In this document: positions 8,688-17,722 of the stretch, piece after piece
How positions within the stretch are numbered: the first letter of the stretch is position 1
Layout: every line of letters starts with the position of its first letter
Assembly (NCBI GenBank): GCA_038322235.1
Contig: JBBQFQ010000019.1
Span: 21,170-85,169, forward strand
DNA from: SZAS-18 sp038322235
GTDB taxonomy: Bacteria > Verrucomicrobiota > Verrucomicrobiia > Chthoniobacterales > SZAS-18
Reading direction: 5' to 3'
DNA length: 64,000 nt
Notes under the pieces: model-generated
Databases searched by the model: none
Seen by the model: the letters and a program-made list of their open reading frames with translations, nothing else
What the model was told of the DNA's origin: nothing
Translations under genes and position numbers: made by a program

Positions 8688-10853
8688 TCACGCGTCCGGG
8701 GCGAGGCGGGAGACGAGATCAGGGAAGGTTACGAGGACGGACTCGAGCTGGCTCACCGAAAAATTTTCCGCCGCCGCCCGCAAATCAGAAGCGAAGCGCT
8801 GCAGGCTGGCGGAGTCGCCTCCGGCGGCGAGCCCACTGATCGCATCCGCAAACGTTCGCACATCCTGGGCGGCGAGGCCGTCGCGCACGCGCGGAAAATC
8901 ATCCGCCAGAAGCCGACGCAGACGTCCGCCCACGACCGCCGGCAGCGGGGGCTCGCTCGTTTCGTCGATCGGGGGATCGACAGCCTGGCTGCGCCGCTTC
9001 AAAAAGGCGCTCATCTCGGCGAACAGCTCGGCCCGGGAAAACGGCTTGCGGAGATAGCCGCTGAAATCGCGCCGGAGCTGGTTCTCCTCCCCTTGCAGAC
9101 TGGAGGCGGTCACTGCGATCACCGGAAGGAGCTCAAAACCGGTGCAACCGCGGATCTCGAGGAGGGCCTCGTGCCCGTTCAGTCCCGGCATGCGCACGTC
9201 CATCAGCACGATGTCCGGGCGCTCGCGCAGGATGCAGGAAACCGCCTCGCGTCCGTCCGCCGACTCCAGCACCGTGTGATGCGTTCGGACCAGGATCTCG
9301 CGCAGCAGTTGGCGGTTCGTTTCAATGTCATCGACGATCAACACCCGCGACGGCGCGAGCAGATTGAAGTCCACGCTGGCAGCCGCGGCCTCGACGAGTT
9401 CCGACTGGGCGAGGCGGGCGGATATCTCGACCTCGGGGAACCCGACTCGAAAGATGCTCCCCCGGCCGAGCGTGCTTTCAGCGTGAATCTGTCCATTCAT
9501 CAGCTGAACCAAGCGCTTCACGATCGCCAGCCCCAATCCCGTCCCGCGGGCCTCGGCCCGCGGATCGGCCCCCGCCTGAACAAAGGGTTCGAAGACGCGG
9601 CCGAGCCGGTCGGCCGGAATCCCCGCCCCACTGTCCTGCACCTCGATCACGAGCTGCACGCGGCTGCGGATGGCGCTGGGGCTGCGCCCTCCGGTGATCC
9701 TCAACGAAACCCCGCCTTGCTTCGTAAATTTGAAGGCGTTGCCGACGATATTCAGCAGGATCTGCCGCAGCCGCATTTCGTCCATCAAGACCGAGGGCGG
9801 GAGATCCTCCGCGACTTCGACGGTCCAGGTCAGCGCAGACTCCTGGGCGGTTTGCGCGAAGAGCCGCTCGACGAAATGAGCCACCGCCCGCAGATCCACG
9901 GGCTCGATTCGCAGTTCCAATCTGCCCGACTCGATCTTGGAGAGATCGAGAATGTCGTTGATGAGGCGGAGAAGGGAACGGCCGCTCTCGAGGATGGAGT
10001 CGGCGAAGCCGCGCTGCCGCGGATCGGAGAGCTCACTCCGCAGAATGTCGCCGAAGCCGAGAATCGCGTTCATCGGCGTCCGGATCTCGTGGCTCATCGT
10101 CGCGAGGAAGGCACTCTTTTCCCGATCGGCGGATTCGGCCGCGAGTTTCCCGCGAGCCAGGCGTTCCGCTTCCTGAGCCCTCCGGAGCGAGTGACGGAAC
10201 TGAAGGAAGGAGAGGAAGCCGCAGCCGACTGCCACTGCCCCGGTGCAGAGAACCGCGAGCTCGCCGTGGAACAGGTCCTCGCGCATCCGAACGCGGCGCT
10301 CCTCGAGCACGCGCTGGTGCCGCTCGATCATCACCCCGAGCCGGGTGCGTAATGCTTCCATCAAGCTGGTGCCTTCGCCCGTCAAAACGAGTTCGACGGC
10401 TGCGCTCGCCCCGAGGCGCTGACGAACGGTGATCGTTTCGCGCAGTTCTGCGAGTTTCCGATCCGACAGTTCCTGGATCGCGGCGATCTCCCGACGTTCG
10501 GCCTCCGGGTCATCAGACTCCGGCGCCATCCGGTAAATGCGGGCAAAGAGGTCGGGGAGTTGTCGGCTCGCGGACTCGAGCGGGGCGCGGTACGCGTCGT
10601 CGCCGGCGATGATGTAGCCCCGTTGGCCGGTCTCGGCGTCCTTCAGCACGGAAAGCAGCTGTTCCAGCGCGAGTCGCGATTCGTTCGCCCCGCGCAAGAC
10701 GGTGATGCTGGACCGCAGTCGTTGGGTGGTCGCGGCCGAAACGATGAACGACATCAGCGCGAGAGCGCCGGCGATCGCGACGAGACGGAAGCGGGAAGGT
10801 GAAAGAGAATAGGGCACGGGTACAACGCGGGAAATTGCGGGGGGCCCGTGCAC
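8688..10853 (-). CDS. Membrane hybrid histidine kinase with CHASE3 sensor and receiver
   Basis: 721 residues. A first membrane segment (about 23-43), a periplasmic CHASE3-like helical sensor (about 45-190, containing DAETGQRGYIIAG) and a second membrane segment (199-218) are followed by HisKA (His255 in SHEIRTPMNA), HATPase (GNAFKFT, DSGAGIP, GTGLGLAIVKRL) and a receiver with Asp552. The last 80 residues look like a helical Hpt-type bundle, but no phospho-accepting histidine is visible. The annotated start is a GTG; another GTG twelve codons in is possible. It is the first gene of the operon and divergent from the DUF1328 gene. Confidence 0.92.
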   Translation of the reverse strand: MHGPPAISRVVPVPYSLSPSRFRLVAIAGALALMSFIVSAATTQRLRSSITVLRGANESRLALEQLLSVLKDAETGQRGYIIAGDDAYRAPLESASRQLPDLFARIYRMAPESDDPEAERREIAAIQELSDRKLAELRETITVRQRLGASAAVELVLTGEGTSLMEALRTRLGVMIERHQRVLEERRVRMREDLFHGELAVLCTGAVAVGCGFLSFLQFRHSLRRAQEAERLARGKLAAESADREKSAFLATMSHEIRTPMNAILGFGDILRSELSDPRQRGFADSILESGRSLLRLINDILDLSKIESGRLELRIEPVDLRAVAHFVERLFAQTAQESALTWTVEVAEDLPPSVLMDEMRLRQILLNIVGNAFKFTKQGGVSLRITGGRSPSAIRSRVQLVIEVQDSGAGIPADRLGRVFEPFVQAGADPRAEARGTGLGLAIVKRLVQLMNGQIHAESTLGRGSIFRVGFPEVEISARLAQSELVEAAAASVDFNLLAPSRVLIVDDIETNRQLLREILVRTHHTVLESADGREAVSCILRERPDIVLMDVRMPGLNGHEALLEIRGCTGFELLPVIAVTASSLQGEENQLRRDFSGYLRKPFSRAELFAEMSAFLKRRSQAVDPPIDETSEPPLPAVVGGRLRRLLADDFPRVRDGLAAQDVRTFADAISGLAAGGDSASLQRFASDLRAAAENFSVSQLESVLVTFPDLVSRLAPDA

Positions 10854-10940
10854 ACCCGGACCTCAGACGTAGTATGCACGAAACCTATCGTTTTGTCGTG
10901 CATTTCGCACCCCGAGCAATGCCCGGTCGGGTCTGGTCGA

Positions 10941-10961
10941 GAATCGCCGATCTCGCGATTC
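10941..10961. promoter_or_regulatory. Perfect inverted repeat between divergent genes
   Basis: GAATCGC (10941-10947) and GCGATTC (10955-10961) form a perfect 7-bp inverted repeat with a 7-base spacer. It lies in the 220-base region between the divergent kinase operon and DUF1328 gene, a position expected for an operator. It is not followed by a T-run, so a terminator is unlikely. Confidence 0.4.
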
Positions 10962-11076
10962 CTCTGGACGGTAACGTTTTATGTGGCGCCCGCAAGAATG
11001 TGGCATTCGCCCTGCGAAAGATATTGGCGGTAGCAACCCCGCTGCCACCCCCACTCCAACAACAAACTCATCTCCC

Positions 11077-11241
11077 ATGCTCCACTACGCCGTCGTCTTC
11101 TTCATCGTCGCCATCGTCGCCGCTCTCCTCGGTTTCGGCGGGCTCGCCGGATCCGCTGCCTGGATCGCCCAGATCCTGTTCGTCGTCTTCCTCGTGCTCT
11201 TCCTCGTCTCGCTGATCACTGGTCGGCGCCCGCGCGCCTAG
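11077..11241 (+). CDS. DUF1328 small membrane protein (YtjA-like)
   Basis: 54 residues with two hydrophobic helices (starting MLHYAVVFFIVAIVAALLGF, second helix ILFVVFLVLFLVSLIT), matching the DUF1328/UPF0391 family in length and pattern. The family is often induced by general or envelope stress, but its molecular function is unknown. No Shine-Dalgarno is visible before the ATG. It heads a short plus-strand group with the PPOX and BON genes, and an upstream TTCGC-CCT-GCGAA inverted repeat lies at 11006-11018. Confidence 0.88.
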   Translation: MLHYAVVFFIVAIVAALLGFGGLAGSAAWIAQILFVVFLVLFLVSLITGRRPRA

Positions 11242-11366
11242 CACGCCTCACCCCATCCGTCTCCGGCCCCGCGGCCGGCCGGATGGTCGCTCCTTCACCT
11301 CACCCAACGCGCGGCGCGGTCCGGGGAGATCTCCCGGCCCGCGCCGCATCGTCACCCATCGAAATC

Positions 11367-11867
11367 ATGTCGAACGAGTACGAAGCCCTCCCCAAGATCA
11401 TCTCCCTCCTCGAAGGCTTTCGGACCGGCCTCTTCGTTACGCACGGCTCGAGCAGCGGCCTCCATGCCCGCCCGATGGCGATTGCCAGCCTCGGTCTCGA
11501 CGCCCAGCTGAAGCTGCTCAGCGACATCGAAAGCGCGAAAACGTTCGAGCTTGAGCGCGACGACCGCTCGCTGGTTGTCTTTCAAAACGAAGGATCGGTT
11601 TATCTCGCTCTTGAGGGTCGCGCGCAAGTGTCGCAGGATCCGGCGGAGATCGAAGCCATCTGGAAAGAGCCTTTTCGCGTCTACTTTCCCGATGGGAAGT
11701 CGGACCCGCAGATCTCGGTTATCACCTTCCGACCGGACAGGATCGAGTACTGGAATAGCGCCGGTCTCGGGAAGCTCACGTATCTTTGGGAGGCCGCCAA
11801 GGCGTACGTCACGGGGACGAAGGTGGAAACGCGCGACGCGGAGCTCCACGGGGTCCTGCACATCTGA
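11367..11867 (+). CDS. Pyridoxamine 5'-phosphate oxidase-family general stress protein
   Basis: 166 residues matching the PPOX-like split-barrel fold of general stress proteins (PF16242 type): the N-terminal helix, then GLHARPMAIASLG, AKTFELERDDRSLVVFQNEG and a C-terminal IEYWNS segment. Such proteins bind FMN or another flavin. The physiological substrate is unknown, and true PdxH activity is not expected. The ATG at 11367 is chosen because upstream sequence is low-complexity and unlike the family. It sits between two other stress-type genes. Confidence 0.88.
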   Translation: MSNEYEALPKIISLLEGFRTGLFVTHGSSSGLHARPMAIASLGLDAQLKLLSDIESAKTFELERDDRSLVVFQNEGSVYLALEGRAQVSQDPAEIEAIWKEPFRVYFPDGKSDPQISVITFRPDRIEYWNSAGLGKLTYLWEAAKAYVTGTKVETRDAELHGVLHI

Positions 11868-11882
11868 AGCCGAGATTTTCGA

Positions 11883-12236
11883 ATGAACATCGGGTCTCTT
11901 CGCCGAATCGCGCTCGTCGTCCTCGTCGTCTCGGGGTCTCCGGGATCGTTGCTCGCAGAACGACCTCAAACCGCCGCGGCGGCTACGACAACCGTCCGAC
12001 CGTCGAACGAACAGTCCGACCTGCAGCAACGCCAGTCGATCCGTGCGGCCCTCCTCGGTGAGCCTTCGCTCTCCGCGGAGGCGAAGCGCTGCGAGATCGT
12101 CGTGAGGGGAGGCTTTGCCACGCTTCGCGGAAGCGTTGAATCAGAGAACGAAAGTTACACGATCCAGATCCTCGCGGCGCTCGTCGTCGGAAGGCATCAT
12201 GTCGCCAACGCTCTGGAAGTGAAAAGCCGGCGGTAG
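11883..12236 (+). CDS. Exported BON-domain protein
   Basis: 117 residues starting with a signal peptide (MNIGSLRRIALVVLVVSG) and ending in one BON-like domain: a helix (QSIRAALLGEPSLS), a strand (CEIVVRGGFATLRGSVES) and a closing VANALEV strand. BON domains are found in OsmY-type periplasmic proteins thought to bind membranes under osmotic stress. It follows the PPOX gene by 15 bases and converges on the following kinase gene with 7 bases between stops. Confidence 0.8.
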   Translation: MNIGSLRRIALVVLVVSGSPGSLLAERPQTAAAATTTVRPSNEQSDLQQRQSIRAALLGEPSLSAEAKRCEIVVRGGFATLRGSVESENESYTIQILAALVVGRHHVANALEVKSRR

Positions 12237-12243
12237 CCAGGGG

Positions 12244-13230
12244 TCACGCCGCGGGCACGATGGGCAGGGTAAAGGAGAAGGTGCTCGGATCGGCCGCGTA
12301 AGCACAGGTCCCGCCGTGCAGCGCAACGAGGCGCTCCACGATCGAGAGCCCGAGCCCCTTCGTGGCGCGGCTCTCGTGCAGGAGATGAAAGGGGCTGAAA
12401 AGGCCGCCCCGTTCCGCCTCGGGAATGTGTGGGCCGCCGTCCTCCACGAAGAAACGTCCCAATACCCCCTCCAGCCGCCAGCCGGCGCGCGCCGGTCCCG
12501 GAGTGCCCGGGTGCTCAATGGCGTTGGTCAGCAAATTCCACCAGACGATCTGCAGAAGCGCAGGATCCGCGTTCACCTCCGGCCAATCGGACGGCCCCTC
12601 AATCCGAACGCCTTTTTTCTGCGCCGCACGTTCCAAGCGCGCCGCCGCCTCGCGAAATGGCACCCCCGCACTCACGCGGCTCGTCACGAGCGGCGTCGCC
12701 GTCGCGCGGGTCAGGGTGCTCACGCGATCGATGATCACGCGCATTTTTTCCCCGGAACGCAGCATCGAAGCGAGCAGGTCGTGCGGTTCGGCTGACTCCG
12801 GCGGAATCAGTTCCTGCAGAACCTGCGCCAGCGTCACCACCCCACCGAGTGGCCCCCGCAAATCGTGACTGATCCGTCGGGCAATCGTTCTCAGATCCCC
12901 TTGCAGCAGCGCCTTTTCCCGCCGGAGGGCGAGCGCCTCCATCGTGGCCCACATCAACGCCCTGAGCGCAGCGGAATCCGTCATCCTCCCGACGATCAGC
13001 AGCCCCACGCGCGGCAGGCTCGCGGAGTCGAGCGCGGACTCGATCTCGACCGCATCTTCCGGGGCCTCCGCCGCCACTGCGAGCACGAGCTGCGATGTCG
13101 CCGCGGCCCCGATGTCGACGGAACCCGCCGCAAGCGGGATCGGACCAAACGTCGACTTCGCGGCCTGTGTAAGCGCGTCGAGCTGTCCAGGCTCAAAGTG
13201 GCCCAGGAGGAGAATTGCCGCGGGCGTCAT
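12244..13230 (-). CDS. Sensor histidine kinase with degenerate receiver-like N-terminus
   Basis: 328 residues, no membrane segment. The first about 100 residues resemble a receiver-like alpha/beta fold (AAILLLGHFEPGQL) without a clear acceptor aspartate. Then comes a HisKA domain with His122 in SHDLRGPLGG and an HATPase domain with NLLTNAIEHPG, EDGGPHIP and TKGLGLSIVERL. The start at 13230 is chosen because the longer frame upstream is Arg/Pro-rich. The gene stands alone, divergent from dinB and convergent with the BON gene, and no partner response regulator is adjacent. Confidence 0.88.
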   Translation of the reverse strand: MTPAAILLLGHFEPGQLDALTQAAKSTFGPIPLAAGSVDIGAAATSQLVLAVAAEAPEDAVEIESALDSASLPRVGLLIVGRMTDSAALRALMWATMEALALRREKALLQGDLRTIARRISHDLRGPLGGVVTLAQVLQELIPPESAEPHDLLASMLRSGEKMRVIIDRVSTLTRATATPLVTSRVSAGVPFREAAARLERAAQKKGVRIEGPSDWPEVNADPALLQIVWWNLLTNAIEHPGTPGPARAGWRLEGVLGRFFVEDGGPHIPEAERGGLFSPFHLLHESRATKGLGLSIVERLVALHGGTCAYAADPSTFSFTLPIVPAA

Positions 13231-13408
13231 CGCAATGGGGCACCGGTGAGGAGGTCTGGCCGGGGAAGGCCAGAGTACCAGCAGCTGCCCCGTCCCTACG
13301 CTCCGACAAACCGCCCGATCCGCCAACGAAACCTGAGGCACCGCGAAGCGCGAAGGATTGCGCGACGGCGAAATCTGGATGATGCGTTCGTTTGCACACC
13401 CGCCTGCC

Positions 13409-14491
13409 ATGACTTCGCGCGAAAACCCACGGCGCGGCCCTGATGCGACCCGGAAGATCATTCATCTCGACATGGACTGCTTCTACGCGGCGGTCGAGAT
13501 GCGGGAGCGGCCGGAACTGCGAGGGCTTCCGCTCGCCGTCGGTGGCGGCAGCCGGCGCGGGGTCGTCACCACCTGCAACTACGAGGCCCGCGCGTTCGGG
13601 GTGCATTCCGCCATGCCGGGCTTCATGGCGCGACAGCGTTGTCCGCATCTCGTCTTCCTCCCCGTCCGCTTCGATCTCTACCGCGCGGAGTCGCAGAGAA
13701 TTCGCGCCATCCTGCACGAGTTCACGGACCTCGTCGAACCGCTCTCGCTCGACGAAGCGTACCTCGATGTCACGCATTCCAGCCGCTACGCCTGGCAGAT
13801 CGCGAAGGAGATTCGGGCGCGCATTCTCGAGGAGACCGGCTTGACGGCGTCCGCCGGTGTCGCGCCCAACAAGATGCTCGCCAAAATCGCGAGTGACTGG
13901 CGCAAGCCCAACGGCCAGTTCGCGATCGTCCCGGAGATGATCGAATCCTTCATGGCCACGCTCCCGGTGCGGAAGGTTTGGGGCATTGGGCCGAAGACCG
14001 CGGAACGCCTGGCGGCAGGCGGGATCCAGACCTGCGGCGATCTCCACCGCTTCACTCTGGCGGAGATGGCGCAGCACTTCGGGAATTGGGGCCGCGACCT
14101 GTATCTTCTCTCCCGCGGAGAGGACGATCGGGAGGTGCGGACGCATCGTCTGCGGAAATCGCTCAGCAACGAAAGCACCTTCTCCCATCACCTGCTCACG
14201 CGGGCCGAATGCGAGGTTGCGATCGCCAGGCTCGCGGAGGAAATGCTCACGGATCTGCCCGCGAAGGCGCCGGGGCGGCGGATCCACAAGGCGTTCGTCA
14301 CCGTCAAGTTTTCGGATTTCACGCGCACCACCCACGAGTGCGTCTGCCCCGAGCCATCCGTCGAGGTCTATCGCACCCTCGTCGCCGCCGCGTGCGGGCG
14401 AAAATCACTGCCCGTCCGGCTCCTTGGAACGGGGGTCCGCTTCGACGAAAATAACGACGCGCAGCAGCCGCAGTTATTTGCGGGGATCTAG
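13409..14491 (+). CDS. dinB: DNA polymerase IV (Y-family)
   Basis: About 360 residues, the normal length of DinB. The catalytic carboxylates are in HLDMDCFYAAVE and SLDEAYLDV, with the steric-gate-region FYAAVE typical of the family. The helix-hairpin-helix thumb (VWGIGPKTAERL) and little-finger domain follow, and the protein ends in QQPQLFAGI, a plausible sliding-clamp-binding motif. It carries out error-prone translesion synthesis. In-frame ATGs at 13379 and 13382 would add about ten residues; 13409 fits the family N-terminus better. No LexA-type box was recognised upstream. The stop is five bases from that of the convergent ATP-grasp gene. Confidence 0.95.
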   Translation: MTSRENPRRGPDATRKIIHLDMDCFYAAVEMRERPELRGLPLAVGGGSRRGVVTTCNYEARAFGVHSAMPGFMARQRCPHLVFLPVRFDLYRAESQRIRAILHEFTDLVEPLSLDEAYLDVTHSSRYAWQIAKEIRARILEETGLTASAGVAPNKMLAKIASDWRKPNGQFAIVPEMIESFMATLPVRKVWGIGPKTAERLAAGGIQTCGDLHRFTLAEMAQHFGNWGRDLYLLSRGEDDREVRTHRLRKSLSNESTFSHHLLTRAECEVAIARLAEEMLTDLPAKAPGRRIHKAFVTVKFSDFTRTTHECVCPEPSVEVYRTLVAAACGRKSLPVRLLGTGVRFDENNDAQQPQLFAGI

Positions 14492-14496
14492 TCCTC

Positions 14497-15696
14497 TCAA
14501 TCCGTCGCCCGGTCCGGCAGCGGCTGGCTCGCGTGAAAATCGCTCCGCACCCAATCGATGTATCGACGCTGCAACTCCTCGACGCGCGCACTCGACGGCG
14601 AGCGCCAGACGAGACCCACGTGATGCCGTTTCCTGATCCGCAGGCAGACCTCCGGATCGCGGAAGACGTCGAGGTCCGGCCATTCCTGCCGCGCGAGGGA
14701 GACCAGCAGACCCGCGTAATCGCGCCGGACTTCGCCCACCCGATACGCGTCCTCTTGCGTCTCCACCTTCGCCCATTCGGCCCAGAGATTCAGGCCGCTC
14801 GCCGCTTCGACCAGATCCATGATGTTCGCCCCGCCCACGCGCGCCGACGTCTCGAGGAAATGAAAGGTTCCGTCAGCCGATTTGATGAACTCCGTGTGCG
14901 AAGCGCCCCGCACGTGGCCCATGGCGTTCAGCACGGCCGCGTTCGCGGCGAGAAGGCGCTGTTCGTCGTGAGACCCGTACTCGAGAACGCGCGAGGAAAA
15001 GATGCCGCCGCCGTGCGCGACCTGCATCGGCGGCGCGCCGTACCGGCAGACGATGGCGAAGACCACCTGCCGGTCGGAAATGATCGAATCGACGTGGTAC
15101 ACCTCGCCCGCGACGAACTGTTCGAAGACGTAGAACGATTGCTTGTCGCCGAGCGCATCAAGTTGCGGCCAGAGATCCTGCTCGCGCTCGATCCGCCGGA
15201 TCCCGAGCGCCGAGGCCTCGAAGCGCGGCTTCAGCAGCCACGGGCCCGACACACGGTGCATGTATTCGCGGAGATCATCGTAAAAAACGACCGGCGAAAA
15301 CTCCGGCACCGGGATGCCCGCGTCCTTCGCGCGCAGCCGCATCGCGAGCTTGTCGCGGAAATAGCGCGCCGTCGTCTCGCCCATCCCGGGAATGCGAAGG
15401 TGCTCCCGCAAGGCCGCCGCCGTCTCGACGTCGTAGTCATCGAGCGCCACGATCCGATCGATCCGGTGCCGACGAGCCATGTAGCTCACGCCGAGGATCA
15501 CGTCGTTCCGGTTCCACTCCCGGTCCTTGTCGGGAATGAGGAAAACATCATCGAGCGAATCCCTCGGCCAGGCGGCATGCTCAAGGCTTTTCGAAGTGAG
15601 CAGATAGACCCGCCAGCCCTGGCGCTTCGCCTCGGTCAGAAAGGCATGTCCCTTTTCGAAGCTCGCGAGACAGAGAATGGTCTTCGATTCGCTCAT
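14497..15696 (-). CDS. ATP-grasp domain protein
   Basis: 399 residues. An N-terminal Rossmann-like domain (TILCLASFEKGHAFLTEAKR) is followed by an ATP-grasp fold: WLLKPRFEASALGIRRI for the nucleotide-binding lysine region, FEQFVAGEVYHVDSI, and FHFLETSARVGG with the metal-binding Glu/Asn-equivalent segment. Enzymes of this type ligate a carboxylate to an amine or thiol using ATP, like carbamoyl-phosphate synthase or dapdiamide-type ligases. Neighbours give no hint of the substrate. Single-gene transcription unit. Confidence 0.85.
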   Translation of the reverse strand: MSESKTILCLASFEKGHAFLTEAKRQGWRVYLLTSKSLEHAAWPRDSLDDVFLIPDKDREWNRNDVILGVSYMARRHRIDRIVALDDYDVETAAALREHLRIPGMGETTARYFRDKLAMRLRAKDAGIPVPEFSPVVFYDDLREYMHRVSGPWLLKPRFEASALGIRRIEREQDLWPQLDALGDKQSFYVFEQFVAGEVYHVDSIISDRQVVFAIVCRYGAPPMQVAHGGGIFSSRVLEYGSHDEQRLLAANAAVLNAMGHVRGASHTEFIKSADGTFHFLETSARVGGANIMDLVEAASGLNLWAEWAKVETQEDAYRVGEVRRDYAGLLVSLARQEWPDLDVFRDPEVCLRIRKRHHVGLVWRSPSSARVEELQRRYIDWVRSDFHASQPLPDRATD

Positions 15697-15768
15697 ACAA
15701 CAGGCGAACTCTAGCGAGTCCGGCGCGACCGTGGGAAGCGCGCCCTGCGGGAATTTGCGGGGTCGGAT

Positions 15769-16911
15769 TTAAGTCTCACCCGCCGCCCGCTCCACTCCGC
15801 GGAAGGCCCGCAGGAAATTGCCGCCGGCCACGAGCGCGAGATCGGCTTCGCTCCAGCCCCGGCGGAGCATTTCCGCGAAGAGATGGGGGAAGCGGCTCAC
15901 GTCGTGCAGGCCCTCCGGCGTGATTCCCCCGTAGAAGTCGGACCCTATCCCCACGTGCTCGATCCCGGCGCGGTCGATGAGATATTCGAGGTGGTCGCAC
16001 ACTTGGGACAAAGTGGCGACCGGGCTCGGCCCCAGCTGCGCCTCGCGGGCCGCGACGAGCGCATCCCATTCGGCGGCGGACCGACGCCGCCCCAGCCCTT
16101 CCTCGAGCGGACGCCACCAATCGCGGACGGCCTGGTTTGTGAAGTCGGGCACAAAGGTCGCCATGATGATCCCTCCGTTGTGCCGCAGGCGGATCAGCAC
16201 GTCATCCGGCGTGTTCCGCGGGTGATCGCAGAGCGCGCGAGCATTCGAATGCGTGATCGCAACGGGCGCCACGCTGAGGCTGAGCGCCTGGTGCATGACC
16301 GCGGTGGTGGTGTGGGAAAGATCGACCATCATGCCCAGGCGATTCATCTCGCGAACGACGTCGCGCCCGAAAGCGGTGAGCCCGCCGTGCCGTGGCAGAT
16401 CCGTCGCGGAGTCCACCCAGTCGAGCGTGTCGTTGTGGCAGAGGGTGAGGTAACGCACGCCGAGCGCATGGAAACTGCCCAGGAGCGCAAGCGAATTTTC
16501 CAGGCCTTCCCCATTCTCGACCGCGATGAACGACGCGATCCGACCCTCACGGCGCGCGCGCGCTACATCCGTGGAGCGCAGCGCCGGCAGAAAGTCGGCG
16601 GGATGCAGGGCATTCATCCGGCGGATGATCTCGATCTGCTCCAGCGTGGTCCGCGCCGGATGAGGCACGCCGCTGGGGATGAACGCGGCCCAGAACTGGG
16701 CGCTGACCTTTCCCTCGCGGAGGCGGGGAATATCGCTCTCGCGTTTCGGCCGCCGCTTCTCCAGCGCGTAGGCCCCGACATCGCCGGGCGCTCGCGGATC
16801 CCGCCGGATGATCCAGGCCAGGTCATTATGGCCATCGATGAGCGGAACGCGGTCGAGCAAAGCCCGGGCCTGATCAAGAGCGCGCGCGGAGGAAAGCGAG
16901 GAAGTGGGCAT
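15769..16911 (-). CDS. Membrane dipeptidase (peptidase family M19)
   Basis: About 380 residues of the renal-dipeptidase-like TIM barrel. LIDGHNDL gives the DxHxD metal pair; the bridging glutamate is likely in FIAVENGEGL, DLSHTT and ITHSNARALCDHPRN give further metal and substrate residues, and IGSDFYGG the final aspartate. No signal peptide is seen with this start, so a cytoplasmic enzyme cleaving dipeptides is likely. The ATG at 16911 fits the family; the frame is open further upstream but reads across the neighbouring promoter. Confidence 0.93.
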   Translation of the reverse strand: MPTSSLSSARALDQARALLDRVPLIDGHNDLAWIIRRDPRAPGDVGAYALEKRRPKRESDIPRLREGKVSAQFWAAFIPSGVPHPARTTLEQIEIIRRMNALHPADFLPALRSTDVARARREGRIASFIAVENGEGLENSLALLGSFHALGVRYLTLCHNDTLDWVDSATDLPRHGGLTAFGRDVVREMNRLGMMVDLSHTTTAVMHQALSLSVAPVAITHSNARALCDHPRNTPDDVLIRLRHNGGIIMATFVPDFTNQAVRDWWRPLEEGLGRRRSAAEWDALVAAREAQLGPSPVATLSQVCDHLEYLIDRAGIEHVGIGSDFYGGITPEGLHDVSRFPHLFAEMLRRGWSEADLALVAGGNFLRAFRGVERAAGET

Positions 16912-17041
16912 GGAAAAACGCCGGCGAGGGACGTTCGGAAAGCATGCGCGACTGAACCCGACGCACAAGACCCGCCGGGGGATTCCCGGTTTTTCGGGCG
17001 CGCACTCGCGCGGGAACGAATCCGGCTTAAGGTTGCGCCAC

Positions 17042-17707
17042 ATGCTCCACCTGTTTTCCCGCTGCTCCGCCGTGCTGGGGCTCCTCGCTTGCGTTGCTCC
17101 CGCGGCGCAGGCCGATGACGCCGCGGCTTCCGCCCTCGCCGACGCCGTGATGAAAGCCCACGGCAATGACGCCTGGAAACAGGTCAAGACGATCAAGTTT
17201 ACGTTTGTTGTCGGTGAAGCCGGGAAGACGGAACCGCTGTTAGAGGCGAAACACGTCTGGGAGATCGCCGCCGGCCGCGACACCGTGACGTGGAAGGGGA
17301 AGACCGTGACGGTGAATCTTTACGATCCAGCCAGCTCCGCGGAAGGCGACGCGAAGGCCGCGTACGCCCGCTGGACGAACGACGCATACTGGCTCCTCGC
17401 GCCGTTCAAGCTCAAGGACGAGGGCACGAAGCTCGCCTCGGGCCCGAAGCAGACGGTCGAAGGCAAGGAATACGAAGTCCTCGAACTTGCCTTCCAATCG
17501 GTCGGACTGACTCCGGGCGACCGCTACACGCTCTTCATCGATCCGGCGACGAAGCTGCTCGCCCGCTGGGAATACCGGCCCAACGCCGAAAAGACGATTA
17601 CGAGCGGATGGTCCGAGTACAAAGACATTGGGGGAATGAAGCTCTCGACCTTTCATCCCTTCATGGATAAGACTCTCCGATTCACCGACATCTCGGTCGA
17701 ACGCTGA
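17042..17707 (+). CDS. Exported hypothetical protein (LolA-like fold suspected)
   Basis: 221 residues with a clear signal peptide (LGLLACVAPAAQA followed by DDAAA). The mature part has repeated beta strands (VKTIKFTFVV, KHVWEIAAGRDTVTWKG, LFIDPATKLLARWEY) like periplasmic outer-membrane lipoprotein-sorting folds of the DUF6503 kind. Probably a periplasmic carrier or scaffold; function unknown. It is divergent from the dipeptidase gene and 15 bases upstream of the next gene. Confidence 0.75.
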   Translation: MLHLFSRCSAVLGLLACVAPAAQADDAAASALADAVMKAHGNDAWKQVKTIKFTFVVGEAGKTEPLLEAKHVWEIAAGRDTVTWKGKTVTVNLYDPASSAEGDAKAAYARWTNDAYWLLAPFKLKDEGTKLASGPKQTVEGKEYEVLELAFQSVGLTPGDRYTLFIDPATKLLARWEYRPNAEKTITSGWSEYKDIGGMKLSTFHPFMDKTLRFTDISVER

Positions 17708-17722
17708 CCGCCCCGCGGAATC

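Noticed and set aside
7212..10352. Plus-strand open frame of over 1000 codons opposite the kinase genes
   Set aside because: It is antisense to three clear two-component genes, lacks family-like motifs, and such long mirror frames are expected in high-GC coding DNA.
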